64,000 nucleotides of DNA from Acanthochlamys bracteata (taxonomy: Eukaryota > Streptophyta > Magnoliopsida > Pandanales > Velloziaceae), in the NCBI GenBank assembly GCA_019914995.1, contig CM034132.1, forward strand, positions 7,053,524 through 7,117,523, in the 5' to 3' direction. The first letter of the stretch is position 1; each line of letters starts with the position of its first letter. The position numbers and the translations under genes are program-made. Below are positions 1 to 11,830 of this stretch, piece after piece. The notes below the pieces were generated by a model that was not told the DNA's origin, did not search any database, and worked only from the letters and a program-made list of their open reading frames with translations.

Positions 1-309
1 AATTCTGCTGCCATTGAACACAAGGGTCTGTTTCGAAACAGAGAAGTCTTCTTATGCTTGATGAATCGAACAATTTGATGAATTGTGGCTGTGGCATCCT
101 CATCCCGTATCTTTTTTCTCTGTCCCTTGAGCGGTCGAGCGGTGGCCGTGATGTGGCTGCGGCATCCTCTCATCCCCGATGTCTTTGTCTCTGTCCGGTA
201 TGTAGTAGCATAGCGATTGGTATTGTGATGATGGCATGTTTGTATCAACAGAAATTAAATGATCTTTGTTTGTCTAATCCTGCAGACTTGTTTTCAGATT
301 ATTAGTCTT
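1..309. other. Unassigned left edge
   Basis: This stretch is more GC-balanced than its surroundings and holds an 83-codon open frame on the plus strand (54–305). I recognise no domain in it. It is rich in CTGTCC/TCATCCC-like direct repeats (two similar GTGGC-GGCATCCTC segments near 86–105 and 151–175). It could be a 3' end of a neighbouring gene or older repeat DNA. No function can be supported. Confidence 0.3.
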
Positions 310-344
310 ATATAAATCATAGTTCCTAATTCTTTGTTATCATC

Positions 345-835
345 AAAATTATCCTTATAATTCCAATACGTGCGTTCTGTGGTTTATGAAATGTCTTTCC
401 CTTATTATATCTATCATGAGGCTTTATAATATTTGTAGCCAATCTCAGCACAGCCTCAAGCACTCCATGAAAATGTCAATGAATCGTCTCACCCGAATGA
501 TTAAATATTTCCTGATTTACTCTATTTCCTAAACCATACGCACACGTTACGAGAAAGATAGCAATTTCTTCATGAACAGACATTCCACGTGTTGCATCTA
601 AGTAGTACAACTTTGTCAACTCATCACATAGTTGTAAAAAAATAGGTATCTTCAATCGAAAATTTTGATAGCAACGAACTTCATTTCTTTCAAATATCTC
701 ATTTATGAAAACGTTACCCGTGCATATAGATGTACGATATACATAGATATCGATCGTAGTACTGAATTGCTGCATAATTTGCTTGTTCACATAAGTTTGT
801 CCATTCTTCTTCACTATCATTTTCCTCACTATCAC
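345..835 (-). pseudogene. Harbinger transposase, N-terminal fragment with in-frame stop
   Basis: The minus-strand frame 835–476 reads about 119 residues. Its C-terminal half has the helix-rich segment that precedes the DDE domain in HARBI1/ALP1-like transposases: FRLKIPIFLQLCDEL, then SVHEEIAIFLVTCAYG, then NRVNQEIFNHSGETIH. A TGA at 478–476 interrupts the expected continuation, because the same frame continues HFHGVLEAVLRLATNIIKP immediately after it. Family similarity is then lost near 370–345 before any catalytic DDE residue is reached. The protein would have cut and joined DNA at TTA targets; this copy cannot encode an active enzyme. ORF1 lies about 650 bp upstream on the same strand. Confidence 0.78.
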
Positions 836-1478
836 TAGCCAACGGATCCATTTAACTACAAATATAAAAATTAATTTTAAGTGACAATATTAACTAAAAA
901 AATACGTATAAACTCACAATTTTCAAAAACAATAACATTATAATTGGTATCAAAATTTTTTCTAATAATACAATTTTGATCATATTATATACTACCACCA
1001 TGATATAATATACTAATAGCATACTATCAAAATAATATTTTAAACATTCAATTAAATCACAGTAACAATATACCAACATAATATGCCCACCATAAAATTA
1101 TTTCAAAAATATTTATAATATTATTATTTAACGAACATCATATTACCAAGATAATAATATTCCAATAATGTTCACAATAATACTACATAACAATCATAAC
1201 AACATACGATAACTACCACCAACATCATAGAATAATATCATTTTACAACCATAACAATATTCCAATAATATTTACAACATACTAACTTTATAATACTACT
1301 AGCACAATAATATTTCACAATGTTCAAATTACAACATACAATAACTAATTTAAGATTTTTCCGGTCCAAAATAGTTAAAGTGAAAATTCAGCCAACTATA
1401 GCGAGCTGCAGCATTATAATAACTCATAAAGACTTCATGATTTTTTTTTTATAGTCAATACACATGCTGCATAATGGG
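836..1478. other. AT-rich spacer between the two Harbinger ORFs
   Basis: About 640 bases of AT-rich sequence with recurring AATAATAT/CAACATAC-like words and no supported gene. The 61-codon open frame at 894–1079 (minus) is low-complexity, dominated by I/L/V/Y/M codons, and I do not consider it coding. In intact elements this position would hold the 5' part of the transposase gene or the ORF1–ORF2 intergenic region. Confidence 0.4.
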
Positions 1479-2360
1479 CTAGGGGGCTACCGCCTCTATC
1501 TCCGGAATAGTGGCCAATATCGCCAAATATTGACGGATGGTGGGTATCGATAACGTCATTGCGTGTCTTTGACGCATTATCTCTGTCATGTCACCGATGT
1601 GCTCTTTTCCAGATGATCCATAACTCTTTCGCTTCCTACTACTGCTTCCCGATCTTAGAGGATTTTGAGATATAAAGAAAGAATGTGAAAAGAGATCATT
1701 ATCAGTTACTATAGGAGAGGAAACCTGAAATGCAGGTTGAAGTTCTTCATTGGCTCGAACGTCGTCGCTATCTCCGCTGCCTTCCAAATCCGATGGGTTT
1801 GAAAGTGCAGTCTCATGTTGGACTTGTGATGGTGCCCAAGCCTGCGAACCATTGGCAACAAGGTCATCAAACAACATCAGGTACCGTTCACGGTATATAG
1901 ATAAATCTTTTCCCTTAAATATTTTAAACTTAGGGTATGCCTAAAGAAAGCAAGAGTTCATTAATTCAAAAAATTAATTTAATAATCATAATAATACATC
2001 TATATGATTAGACAAAAATATCTTATTTTTTTTTCCCACCACTCGTCATCTGCAGCGATTGTGTTGCGAGTATAATCCCATCCCAAACCAGACTCTCCAC
2101 GAACCAACGATTTATAATTTGTTGTAATCACTCTTCATACCATCCCAATGATTTTTTAATTATTTTCGCTCAACCTCCTAGCCATAAAATTCTTCAAATG
2201 ATGTTTTGATATTTGCCCAGGCTTGCACATTAAAATGGGTTCCTTGCCTATTCCCCTTACATATCTCTTGTACATAATATTTATGAAACTTAAAGTGGAT
2301 AGCATCTGTCCACCTAATCGGGTTCACCTTTCTTGATCGACGTGATTTTGAGGATTTCAT
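1479..2360 (-). pseudogene. Harbinger ORF1, Myb/SANT-like DNA-binding protein (broken)
   Basis: ORF1 of PIF/Harbinger elements supplies a Myb-like protein that helps bring the transposase to the nucleus and to the element ends. Exon 1 starts at 2360 and contains the Myb/SANT-like signature WTDAIHFKFHKYYVQEICKG, then GTHFNVQAWANI and FEEFYG, followed by a TAG at 2178. Beyond that stop the homology continues in another frame: LKNHWDGMKSDYNKL at about 2150–2110, then SGLGWDYTRNTIAADDEWW at about 2090–2040. An intron-like gap ends at an AG near 1939, and the last exon (about 1938–1479) reads YPKFKIFKGKDLSIYRERY, then an acidic Ser-rich region and a basic RKRKSYG stretch, ending at a stop at 1479. 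At least one stop and one frameshift make it a pseudogene. It resembles host L10-interacting MYB-domain proteins, but the neighbouring transposase and array argue for ORF1. Confidence 0.75.
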
Positions 2361-2380
2361 CTAAACATATGAAAATAAAT

Positions 2381-2935
2381 CACTCAAAAATCATCATAGG
2401 GCAGCAAAGAAGCATCTTATTTGAGCATTGTATAAGACAAACATCCCTCAAATATCATCATAGGTCAGTAAGGAAGCATCTCATTTGAGTATTGTTAAGG
2501 CAAACATCTCTCAAACATCATCATAGGGCAGCAAGAAAGCATCTCATTTGAGCATTGTTAAGGCAAACATCTCTCAAACATCATCATAGGGCAGCAAGGA
2601 AGCATTTCATTTGAGCATTATATAAAATAAACATCCCTCAAACCTCATCATAAGAAAGCAAGAAAGTATCTCATTTGAGCATTGTATAAGACAAACATCC
2701 CTCAAACATCATCATAGGGCAGTAAGGAAACATCTCATTTGAACATTGTATAAGGCAAATATCCCTCAAACATCATCATAGGACAGCAAGGAAGCATCTC
2801 ATTTGAGCATTGTATAAGACAAAAATCCGTCAAACATTATCATAGGGCAGCAAGGAAGCATCTCATTTGAGCATTGTATAAGGCAAACATCTCTCAAACA
2901 TCATCATAGGGCAACAAGAAAGCATAATCAATACC
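2381..2935. repeat. 64-bp tandem repeat, about 8 copies
   Basis: The anchor GGGCAGCAAGGAAGCATCTC recurs near 2401, 2464, 2528, 2591, 2654, 2719, 2783, 2848 and 2911, a spacing of 63–65 bp. Each unit continues with TTTGAGCATTGTATAAGGC and CCTCAAACATCATCATAGG. Units are very similar, more so than in the adjoining part of the array, which suggests recent local amplification. The block lies directly upstream of Harbinger ORF1 (minus orientation) and contains no coding sequence. Confidence 0.92.
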
Positions 2936-5900
2936 AACACACTAACTCAAAAAAAGGCCAGCAAAGATAGCATGTAAGACAAATATACCTAAAAAAATAT
3001 CATATGGTAGAAAGGATAGCCAACAATCTGTCAAAAAATATCATATAGCCCAGTAAGGACAAACATACAAAAATATATCTCAAAATTTATTAATTGCCAA
3101 TAAGAATAACCAACAATCCCTCAATAATCATCATATGGCAACAAGGCTGAGCATAGGCAGCACCACCAGACAAAAATTTCTAAAAAATATCATATATATA
3201 GCAGTAAGGATAGCATAGACAACACTACCATAATCCCTCAAAACCATCATAGGGCAGCAAGACTGAGCCTAGGCAGCACCACCACAACAACTCAAAAAAA
3301 GAGCTAGCAAGGAAAGAATCACATTATAATGCAAAAAACCTCAAAATTCATCATAGGGCAGGAAGACTGAGCATAAGCAGCACCACCATAACAAGTCAAA
3401 TAACAGGCCAGTAAGGAAAACAACTCAAGTGAGAAAAGTATAAGGCAAAAATCCCTTGAAAAGTCATCATATGGTCAGCACGAATAGCTAAGGCAACACT
3501 ACCACAATAACTAAAAAAACAGACCAACAAAGATACCCAACATTTCCTAAAAAAATCATCAAAAGGTCAACAAGAGTAAGTATAGACAACAACCAAATAT
3601 ATTTGGCTAAGATAAGGGTAGCATCCATTCCACTATCATGATATTATTAACTATCAAACTAGCCAAACATCTCATTCAAAGTAACAATTCCTGCCATGTC
3701 ATCCAAAAGGAGCTGCAAGATTATAAGGAAACCAAATATCTCATTTTAGCAATGTATAAGACAATAAACCCTCAGAAATCATCATATAGACAACAAGGGT
3801 AAGTATAGGCAACAACAAAATATATTAGGCTAAGATAAGTATAGCATCCATTCCACTATCGTGATAATATTAACTATCAAGCTAGCCAAACATCTCATTC
3901 AAAGTAACAATTCCTGCCATGCAATCCAAAAGGGGTTGCAAGATTATAAGTCAACCAAATATCTCATTTTAGCAATGTATAACACAACAAACCCTCAGAA
4001 ATGATCATAGGGGCAGTAAGTGTTTTTATATGCAACACTACTTCAAAAATTAAGCCAAACCAGTAAGGATAGCCAACAATTCTTCAAAATCATCAACAGG
4101 CTAGCAAAGACAAGTATATGCAACATATATCAAAAAATATTTATTTGCTAGTAAAGATAACTGAAAATCCCTCAAAATTCATCATAGGGCCAGCAAATAT
4201 TTTTATATTCAACACCACTTCAAAACTAAGCCAAACAAGTTTGGCTAGCCAACAATTCCTCAAAAATCATAAACAGGCCAACAAGAACAAGTATAAGCAA
4301 TATATCTCAAAAAATATTTATTTGCTAGTAAAGATAACGACAATCCCTCAAAATTCATCATAAGGCCAGCAAGTGTTTTTATATACAACACCAGTTCAAA
4401 AACTAAGCCAAACCAATAAGCATAGCCAACAAAATCCTCAAAAATCATCAACATGCCAGCAAGGACAAGCATAGGCAAATATACCTCAAAAATTATTAAT
4501 TGATAGTAATGATAATCAACAATCCCTCAAAATTTATTATTAGGCCAGGGTAAGTATAGGCAGCAACCATATATATTTGATTAAGATAAGTGTAGTATCT
4601 ATTTTATTATCATGTTATCAATAACCATCAAGTTAGCCAAACATTTCATTCAAAGTAACAATCTCCGCCATGCCGTCCAAAAGGGGCTGCAAGATAATAA
4701 GGCAACCAAATATCTCATTTGAGCATTTTATAAGACAACAAATTCTTAAAAATCATCATAGGGGGCAGCAAGGTTAGGCAACAATCCCTCAAAAATTCCA
4801 GATAAGGCCAAGTAGGGCAAGCATAGCCAATTATACATCATTATTCATTACTTGCCATTAAGGATAGCTAATAATTTCTAAAAAATCATCAACAGGCCAG
4901 TAAGGACAAGTATAGACAACATATCTCAAAAAGTATTTACTTGTAGTAAAAATAACCAACAATCCCTCAATAATCATCATAGGGCCAGCAAGGGTGTTTA
5001 TAGACAACATCACATCAAGCATTAAGCTAAACTAGCAACGATAGCCAACAATCCCTAAAAAATCATCAACAGACCAGTAAAGGCAAATATACCTCAAAAA
5101 TCATTAATTGTCCGTAAGGATAACCAATAATCCTCAAAATTAATCATTGTGCCAGTTAGGGTAAGTATAGGCAGCAACCATACATATTTGGTTAAGATAA
5201 GTGTAGCATCTATTTTATTATCATGTTATCAATAACCATCAAGCTAGCCAAACATCTCATTCAAAGTAAAGATCCATGCCATGCCGTCCTAAAGGGGCTG
5301 CAAGGTAATAAGGCAACCAAATATCTCATTTGAGTATTTTATAAGATAACAAATCCTCAAAAATCATCATAGAGGCAGCAAGGTTAGGCAACATTCTCTC
5401 AAAAATCCAGATAGGGCCAAGTAAGGCAAGCATAGGCAACTATACATCATTATTCATTACTTGCCAACAATGATAACCAATAATTTCTCAAAAGTCATCA
5501 ATAGGCCAGCAAGGACAAGTATAGGCAACATATCTCAAAAAATATTTACTTGCTAGTAAAGATAACCAATAATCCCTCAATAATAATCATAGGGCCAATA
5601 AGGATATTTATAGACAACACCACTTCAAAAATTAAATCAAACCAGTAAGGATAGCCAACAATTTCTCAAAAATCATCAACAGGCCAGCAAGGACAAGCAT
5701 AGGCAAATATACCTCAAAAATTATTAATTGACAGTAACGATAATCAACAATCCCTCAAAATTTATTATTGGGCCAGCTAAGGTAAGTATAGGCAGCAACC
5801 ATACATATTTGGTTAGGATAAGTGTAGCATCTATTTTATTATCATGTTATCAATAACCATCAAACTAGCCAAACATCTCATTCAAAGTAACAATCTCTGT

Positions 5901-7190
5901 CATGCCGTCCAAAAGGGGCTGCAAAGTAATAAGGCAACCAAACATCTCATTTGAGCATTTTATAAGACAACAAACCCTCAAAAATATGGATAAGGCCAAG
6001 TAGGGCAAGCATAGCCAACTATACATCATTATTCATTACTTGCTATTAATGATAGCCAACAATTTCTAAAAAAGTATCAACATGCCAGCAAGGACAAGTA
6101 TTGACAACATATCTCAAAAAATATTTACTTGTTAGTAAAGATAACCAATAATCGTTCAATAATCGTCATAGGGCCAACAAGGGTATTTATAGACAACACC
6201 ACATCAAACATTAAGCCAAACCAGCAACGATAGCCAACAATCACTCAAAAATCATCAACAGACCAGCAAAGACAAGCATAGACAAATATACCTCAAAAAT
6301 CATTAATTGTCCGTAAGGATAACCAACAATTCCTCAAAATTCATCATTGTGCCAGTTAGGGTAAGTATAGCAGCAACCATACATATTTTGCTAAGATAAG
6401 TATAGCATCTATTTTATTATCATGTTATCAATAACCATCAAGCTAGTCAAACATCTCATTCAAAGTAACAATCTCTGCCATGCCGCCCAAAAGGAGCTGC
6501 AAGGTAATAAGGCAACCAAATATCTCATTTGAGCACTTTATAAGACAACAAATCTTCAGAAATTATCATAGAGGCAGCAAGGTTAGGCAACAATCTCTCA
6601 AAAATCTAAATAGGGTCAAGTAGGCAAAGCATAGGCAACTATACATCATTAATAATTAATTGCCAGCAATGATAGCCAACAATTCCTCAAAAGTCATCAA
6701 TAGGCCAACAAGGACAAGTATAGGCAACATATCTCAAAAAATATTTACTTGCTAGTAAAGATAACCAATAATCCCTCAATAATCATCATAGGGCTAGCAA
6801 AAGTATTTATAGACAACACCACTTCAAAAATTAAACCAAACCAGCAACGATAGCCAACAATCCATCAAAAATCATCAACATGCCAGTAAGGATAAGCATA
6901 TGCAAATATATGTCAAAATTCATTAATTGCCAATAAGAATAACCAATAATTTTTCAAAATTCATCATTGGGGCAGCTAGGGTAAGTATAGGAAGCAACCA
7001 TATATATTTGTTTAAGATAAGTGTAACATCTATTTTACTATCATGATATCAATAACTATTAAGCTAGCCAAATATCTGATTCAAGGTAACAATCCCTGCC
7101 ATGCCGTTCAAAAGGGGCTGCAAGGTAATAACGCAACCAGCAAGAAAATACAAAAATTTCTCAAAATTCATCAAAGGGCCAGCCAATTCT
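2936..7190. repeat. Higher-order tandem array (about 0.6-kb units built from about 60-bp subrepeats)
   Basis: The sequence is a mosaic of diverged 50–70 bp subrepeats related to the 64-bp unit (recurring words: CCAGCAAGGACAAG, CAACAATCCCTCAAAA, ATCATCATAGGG). A longer landmark around CCATGCCGTCCAAAAGGGGC appears near 3695, 3917, 4668, 5279, 5900, 6479 and 7099, so from 4668 onward the period is about 580–620 bp. Another landmark, GTAAGTATAGGCAGCAACCA, recurs with the same spacing (about 4549, 5160, 5781, 6361, 6979). No coding sequence is visible. The same units occur in the second Harbinger copy, so the array belongs to the transposon and not to an independent satellite. Confidence 0.9.
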
Positions 7191-8085
7191 ATCAGCAATC
7201 AAAACGCCAAAACTGAGTAAAAAAATAAACATCAATAAATTTAATCATTTACATATAACAATACACACATAGTTGAAAACTACAAGTAAATCCAAAATTT
7301 ACAAACAACTTCACCAAGCAACTCTTTTCAACAGAAAATAATCATAAAATCTTTAAAATGATCAATTATTCTTAATACCTGTCAAAATTTTAACATATTT
7401 AGTTCTGCAAAGATCCGAATTAATTATTAATACCTGCACAAAGACAACTGCACCGACTATCTTTTGAAAATCTTTAGAAGCAATTGATTGAAAAAAGAAA
7501 ACTATGATTTGTGAACATTTTGATCGATTCGGATGCAAACAAAGAAGAAAAAATTTTTATGGAATGAATAAATCAATAGACTTTGGCAAAAAAATCAACG
7601 CAACGAAAAATAAATATAAATAACAATCACAATCACTAATTATAGTCACTAACACATAAATAACAAAAATCACAGTCACTAACACTGTCAAAAAAATTTT
7701 TTAAATCGCACAAATTCATCTGTCCATCCACACGAATGAAATCAATAAAAAAAAAAAACTAATCAACGCATAAATAAACAACCAAATAATTAAGTCTAAA
7801 TAAGAAAAAAAATTTTACCGTTTACCCACGGCCGCGCTTCAATTCCGTTGCCGTCGAAATGAAAATCCTATAGAGAACGAGATCGGACTGGAAACGATCT
7901 ATAGGGACGGAGAGATTGGATGGAAAATTGATCGGCGTTGGAGACGGAGAGATCGGAAAACGATCGGGAGGGAGGAGGCAGCGAAATGAAAAAATTAGAG
8001 ATTAAGGTAAACGGAAAAAAATATATATTAATTTGTAATTTTGTAAGACTCATATAGATAAAATAATTATTTTCTATACCCGAAG
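7191..8085 (-). other. Harbinger copy A 5' leader/promoter region
   Basis: Between the array and the terminal inverted repeat. 7191–7800 is AT-rich and unremarkable. 7820–8050, read on the minus strand, is a pyrimidine-rich leader with many GATC/CCGATC words, like a plant 5' UTR. The same arrangement (terminal repeat, spacer, TC-rich leader) appears in Harbinger copy B (16860–17130) and copy C (62340–62560), so this is probably where transcription of the element starts. No precise promoter element can be assigned. Confidence 0.5.
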
Positions 8086-8219
8086 CGAAAAACCGCGTGC
8101 GGTTTTATTTGGAAAGCACCGAATAGATGCCTTTTATTTTTAACTATTAAAAGCCGCTGCTTATAGTTTAAAGCGTTTTTTGCCAAACGCTTCTAACACT
8201 ATGCTGTGCTTTTTCGGGC

Positions 8220-8411
8220 TTAAAGCCCCAAAAAAGCACAGCCAAACAGAGCCTTATTTGCATATCTATTATCTTCTTTTCTTGGCTGTGTTTTCTTGTT
8301 GCACCCCACAGCAAGTTAAAACTCCAAAAAAGCACAGCCAAATAGAGCCTTATTTGCATATCTATTATCTTCTTTTCTTGGCTGTGTTTTCTTCTTGCAC
8401 CCCACAGCAAG
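8220..8411. repeat. Tandem duplication (96-bp unit) of transposon end plus flank
   Basis: Two near-identical 96-bp units, about 8228–8323 and 8324–8411. Each has CCAAAAAAGCACAGCCAAA, GAGCC, TTA and the same 60-bp outside flank ending CCCCACAGCAAG. The unit boundary is not the transposon boundary: it includes both the terminal inverted repeat and host flank, so it arose after insertion by a local duplication. The second unit therefore carries a solitary second Harbinger terminus at 8349. Confidence 0.88.
8224..8253 (-). repeat. Terminal inverted repeat of Harbinger copy A
   Basis: On the minus strand the end reads GGCTCTGTTTGGCTGTGC followed by T- and G-runs, a typical plant PIF/Harbinger terminus. 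It is flanked outside by TTA (8254–8256), the expected target-site trinucleotide. It is similar to the ends of copy B (17341) and copy C (62169). Confidence 0.82.
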
Positions 8412-9674
8412 CATTACTTTATTATACATGTCTCTAAAGTACTTGATCTTAGATGGTACTTCTAGCTACTTCGATGCATGCGTTACGTCTTCTCAAGAAT
8501 TTTGAATGCAAAAAGATTGCAGATATGAAGAATTCAGCTAGAAGGCTTGGCTTCTCTCTCTCTCTTTCTGGAAAGTTGTTGCAAGCACTGTGCATTGCTT
8601 GTGATTGAAAGACACTGCAGCTCTCTCGTATCATCTTCTTTCTCTGCAGTGAGCAAATGAGGGTTGCTATACAGTCGCTGCTTTCTAGCTGTGCTGCTCA
8701 ATCTGTGCCTCCTAGTGCACAAAAGAAGTTTTCGCTCTCGAGAACTATATTAGATTCATTTTAGATTCACTCGTTCATAGGCTACTATTACAAGTAACAC
8801 AATTTTATCTCTGCCTCAAAATTAATTATGAAGTAGAGTTTCCAAAAAACTAAAGTCAACATGAAAAATGGTCCCTGTGGATTGTGATCAAAGTTGGGCA
8901 TACATTAAACGACAATAAGACAAATTATGCTTGAAACATGGACGCGCGGAGGAAATCTCAATGTGAATATAAGGGCCGGTTTGGTTAATGTATGCCGACG
9001 GCATTCTAGAGATATTAAACCAACCGTTTAATCACCTGGACTGGTATTTAGGTAAGAATCCTTAGAACTTCTATATTGATTATGATAATAATATAAAGTA
9101 AAATTATATAATTTATAAGTTAGGTGTGTTAATAATTAAGGTGCTATTTTGCAGTGCATTTTTTAACTGTTTTTTCAACTTCTTAATTTCAATAAATATT
9201 TACAGTATTCTGAGAAATATTTTTAAAAAAATTGAAAGCATAGGTAAATCATGCATAATAAAATCTTTTTATTTATATTATTATTTTTTTTAAATAAAAA
9301 AGATAAATTTGTTTATTGTAAACTTTAAAATAAGCTTTAAAATTGAGCGGGTAGGAAGAGAGACAAAAACAGAGAGCTCCGGTCCTTGTTTTAATGGAGC
9401 GACTTGCTTTGCTAGTTAAGGATCTTGAGATTGCAATTTTAAGAGGCACTTGTAAACCACACACATTTAACTTGTATGAGTCCGGATTGTACTTGATGAG
9501 AAGGAATTGGCCAAGGCTTCTTGGGAGATCTAATTTTAATTAAAAGAGTTACGAATTTGCACAAGGTTTTGGTAAGACTTAGAAATTGTGGTCCAAGAGA
9601 TTCGGACGTTTAGTAATCTGCTAGCTAGTTCGTATTGACTCACCAATTCGAATTGTAACTTTTCGAAGGAATAA
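8412..9674. other. Intergenic, no supported gene
   Basis: AT-rich non-coding sequence with a short CT-rich stretch near 8551–8575. Short open frames at 8449–8722 and 9273–9464 have no recognisable domain and lie in low-complexity sequence. A GGGCCGGTTTGGTTAATGTA motif near 8973 looks like the end of a terminal-inverted-repeat element, but I could not find its partner. Confidence 0.4.
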
Positions 9675-10290
9675 TTTGTTTTCTTTTTATTCTTACATAT
9701 AATATAATTCTGACAATGAAAAAATAGATAATAATAATTTATAAATTAGAAAATTATATTATATTTATAATTAATTATTTATTTTGATGTCTTAGTAAAA
9801 CAATACAAAATAAAAATTATAATATTATCGAAAGTATTACTATATAGATATTTTTTAATGATAATTTAGATTTTATAGAAAAATTTTTATTAAAATTTTG
9901 TCAGTTAGTTATGTTTATCGAATTATTATCGAAAATATTATTATATATTTATAATTATAAAATTTTAACTGTTACTAAATATTTTTTTAAAAATAAAAAT
10001 ATTATTTGAAATAGTCTAATTACTGATGAAAATACTAAAGAATTGATATTTTAACGAACACTCATTGTCAGTGTTCAAATATCTATATAGTAAATTTGAT
10101 AATTCACTTAAACTTAAATGCATAAAATTAAAAATTTTAATTATTAAATAAATTGATCTAAATTTGATCTGATTATTAAATAGGTTAATTTAGAATTGAT
10201 AATTTTAATCATCATAAATTTATGAATTAAATTAAAATTAAATAAATTTATTCGATTATTAAATAAATTAATTTAAAATCAACCTACCCA
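9675..10290. mobile_element. hAT-like MITE, copy 1 (left end missing)
   Basis: The core aligns by eye with 12190–12811. Shared words are AGAAAATTATATTATATTTA-like and AGTTATAATATTATCGAAA-like stretches, TATTACTATATA, ATTATAAAATTTT and, near the right end, repeated GATTATTAAATAGGTTAATTT-type subterminal motifs. The right end is near ACCTACCCA at about 10290. No ORF is present. The left part seen in copy 2 (12002–12180) is not recognisable here. The repeated ATTAAAT subterminal motifs resemble those of the hAT elements in this window. Confidence 0.55.
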
Positions 10291-11604
10291 AGTTCAGGTA
10301 GACCATATTGTTTAGGTGTTTGTAGAACCTGTCAATATCTATAGATATCACTGTTGAAAAGCACCGTTCTTTTTTTTTTATGCGTGAAAGGAATATATCA
10401 GCTTTGTCAAATTTGTTGGGCGCCCTGCCTGCTATCACCGACCGTCTCACGTGTATGCACGAGGAACACGAATTTTACTTTTGATGTGATATTTGTTTGC
10501 TAGATAGCCAAGTGAATCTACGCCTTTCTTCGTTTGTCACACTGGTCACCATTTTAATGCGCACCTAAATCTATCAGCACATTATGTACATGGTGTCTTT
10601 GCACTTTTTGGGCGGCTGTGTTTTGAAAGGATGTAAACGGCACCGATTTGACAGTAAATTTCAAATAAATTTATTATTAATATTTTAATTATTTAAATTT
10701 TAAAAATAAAATTTCTTTTTTAGAAAATTTAAAATATTAATTATTATATAAAAATTTATTATTAAGTATTTTCATATATTCTGACATCACATTAGATAGA
10801 GTTAAGAAGCCTCAGTCACGCCGTAGAACATATACTGAAACCTTCTTCTATCTAGAAATTATATGAATAGCTTTCAAATATATGTGCTTTCAGAGAATAT
10901 TGTTATGTATAATTAGAAAAGCAGATATTTGTATAAATATAATTTATTAAAAAAATAAAAATATTTTTTGATAAAATCAAATAATTGTAGGTGTTAAAAA
11001 TACGCTTTAAATCGCTTCAATTTCCTCTCAAATATCTCAGGAGTAGAAACTGTTTGTTGCACCTGTGGCTGCGTGAAATTAGATCAATTTTCTCTCAATT
11101 TTCCCTGCTTGTCTAATCTCCCTGCACGCACAATTTGCTTAAAAAATCAATAGCATCGTATTGCTGCTCAGCCTCGTGGTGCGCAAAAACTTGTCACATT
11201 CGTTTCTAGAACCTAATGAATGGAGTCGCATAATAGTCTCCTACTAGCTACAAACAGTAGTTAAGACGACGGGAAAATTTTCTTTTCTATTACGATGAAT
11301 TCCATGGGACTTCGCCCAGTCTGTGGATGCACATTTACGCAGCACGAGCTAGCACCAAATCACATGAAATTCACATCTCTGCTGCCTCGTACACTGGATA
11401 TTAAGGCATGTTGAACGGTAATTCAAACTTTTACCTTCTAATTTAAAAGTAAATTACTATAACAAAATTATTTACAAAATTGTATACTAAAATAATATTC
11501 AATATTTTTATATAATTAAAGGTGAACTGAAAATTATTTATTTTAAAAATAATTTAAAATAAAAAAACACACTTCGTATTTGAACATCTAGATATAAAAT
11601 TCTG
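10291..11604. other. Intergenic, no supported gene
   Basis: Mixed AT-rich DNA interrupted by more GC-balanced patches (10430–10630 and 11020–11400). No open frame with a recognisable domain, no RNA gene and no clear repeat boundary were found. The GC-balanced patches could be remnants of unique intergenic or promoter DNA. Confidence 0.4.
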
Positions 11605-11830
11605 ATTATGAGATCGTTTGGATTGTTTAAATAAAATATTCTCTTTAGAAATAACTTGTAGTTGACTTTTAATAGAAATAAGTTTCTATTAATATAATTA
11701 TTAATGATTTTATAATGTAAATTCGTTTATAGTTTTCTAAATTTTAGAAAATTTATACTATCAATAGCTTTTTAAAAATCAAAAAATTATTTTAAACGTA
11801 CAGGCAAAGTGCCAAACGAGCTTATATGTG
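11605..11830. mobile_element. AT-rich MITE with CGTTTGG ends
   Basis: A roughly 225-bp AT-rich segment bounded by GAGATCGTTTGGATTG on the left and the inverted-type GTGCCAAACGAGC on the right. The ends match those of the element at 17629–17892. It contains no coding sequence. Boundaries are approximate. Confidence 0.5.

Larger units (their letters stand above)
310..8253 (-). mobile_element. PIF/Harbinger DNA transposon (copy A), left end degraded
   Basis: Read on the minus strand, the element starts at a terminal inverted repeat ending in GAGCC at 8253, followed outside by TTA, the usual 3-bp target duplication of this superfamily. Then come a TC-rich leader (about 7800–8050), a large tandem-repeat array, an ORF1 encoding a Myb/SANT-like protein, and the start of a DDE transposase. 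Two ORFs in this order are characteristic of plant PIF/Harbinger elements. Both ORFs are broken, and transposase similarity fades out near 310–370, so the far inverted repeat is either lost or outside what I can identify. The left boundary is approximate. Confidence 0.8.

Noticed and set aside
1479..2360. Host MYB/SANT transcription factor gene
   Set aside because: It is broken by stop and frameshift and sits between Harbinger transposase and a Harbinger terminus, the position of ORF1.
2381..7190. CRISPR-like repeat array
   Set aside because: Repeats are tandem without unique spacers, unit identity is uneven, and the window is eukaryotic.
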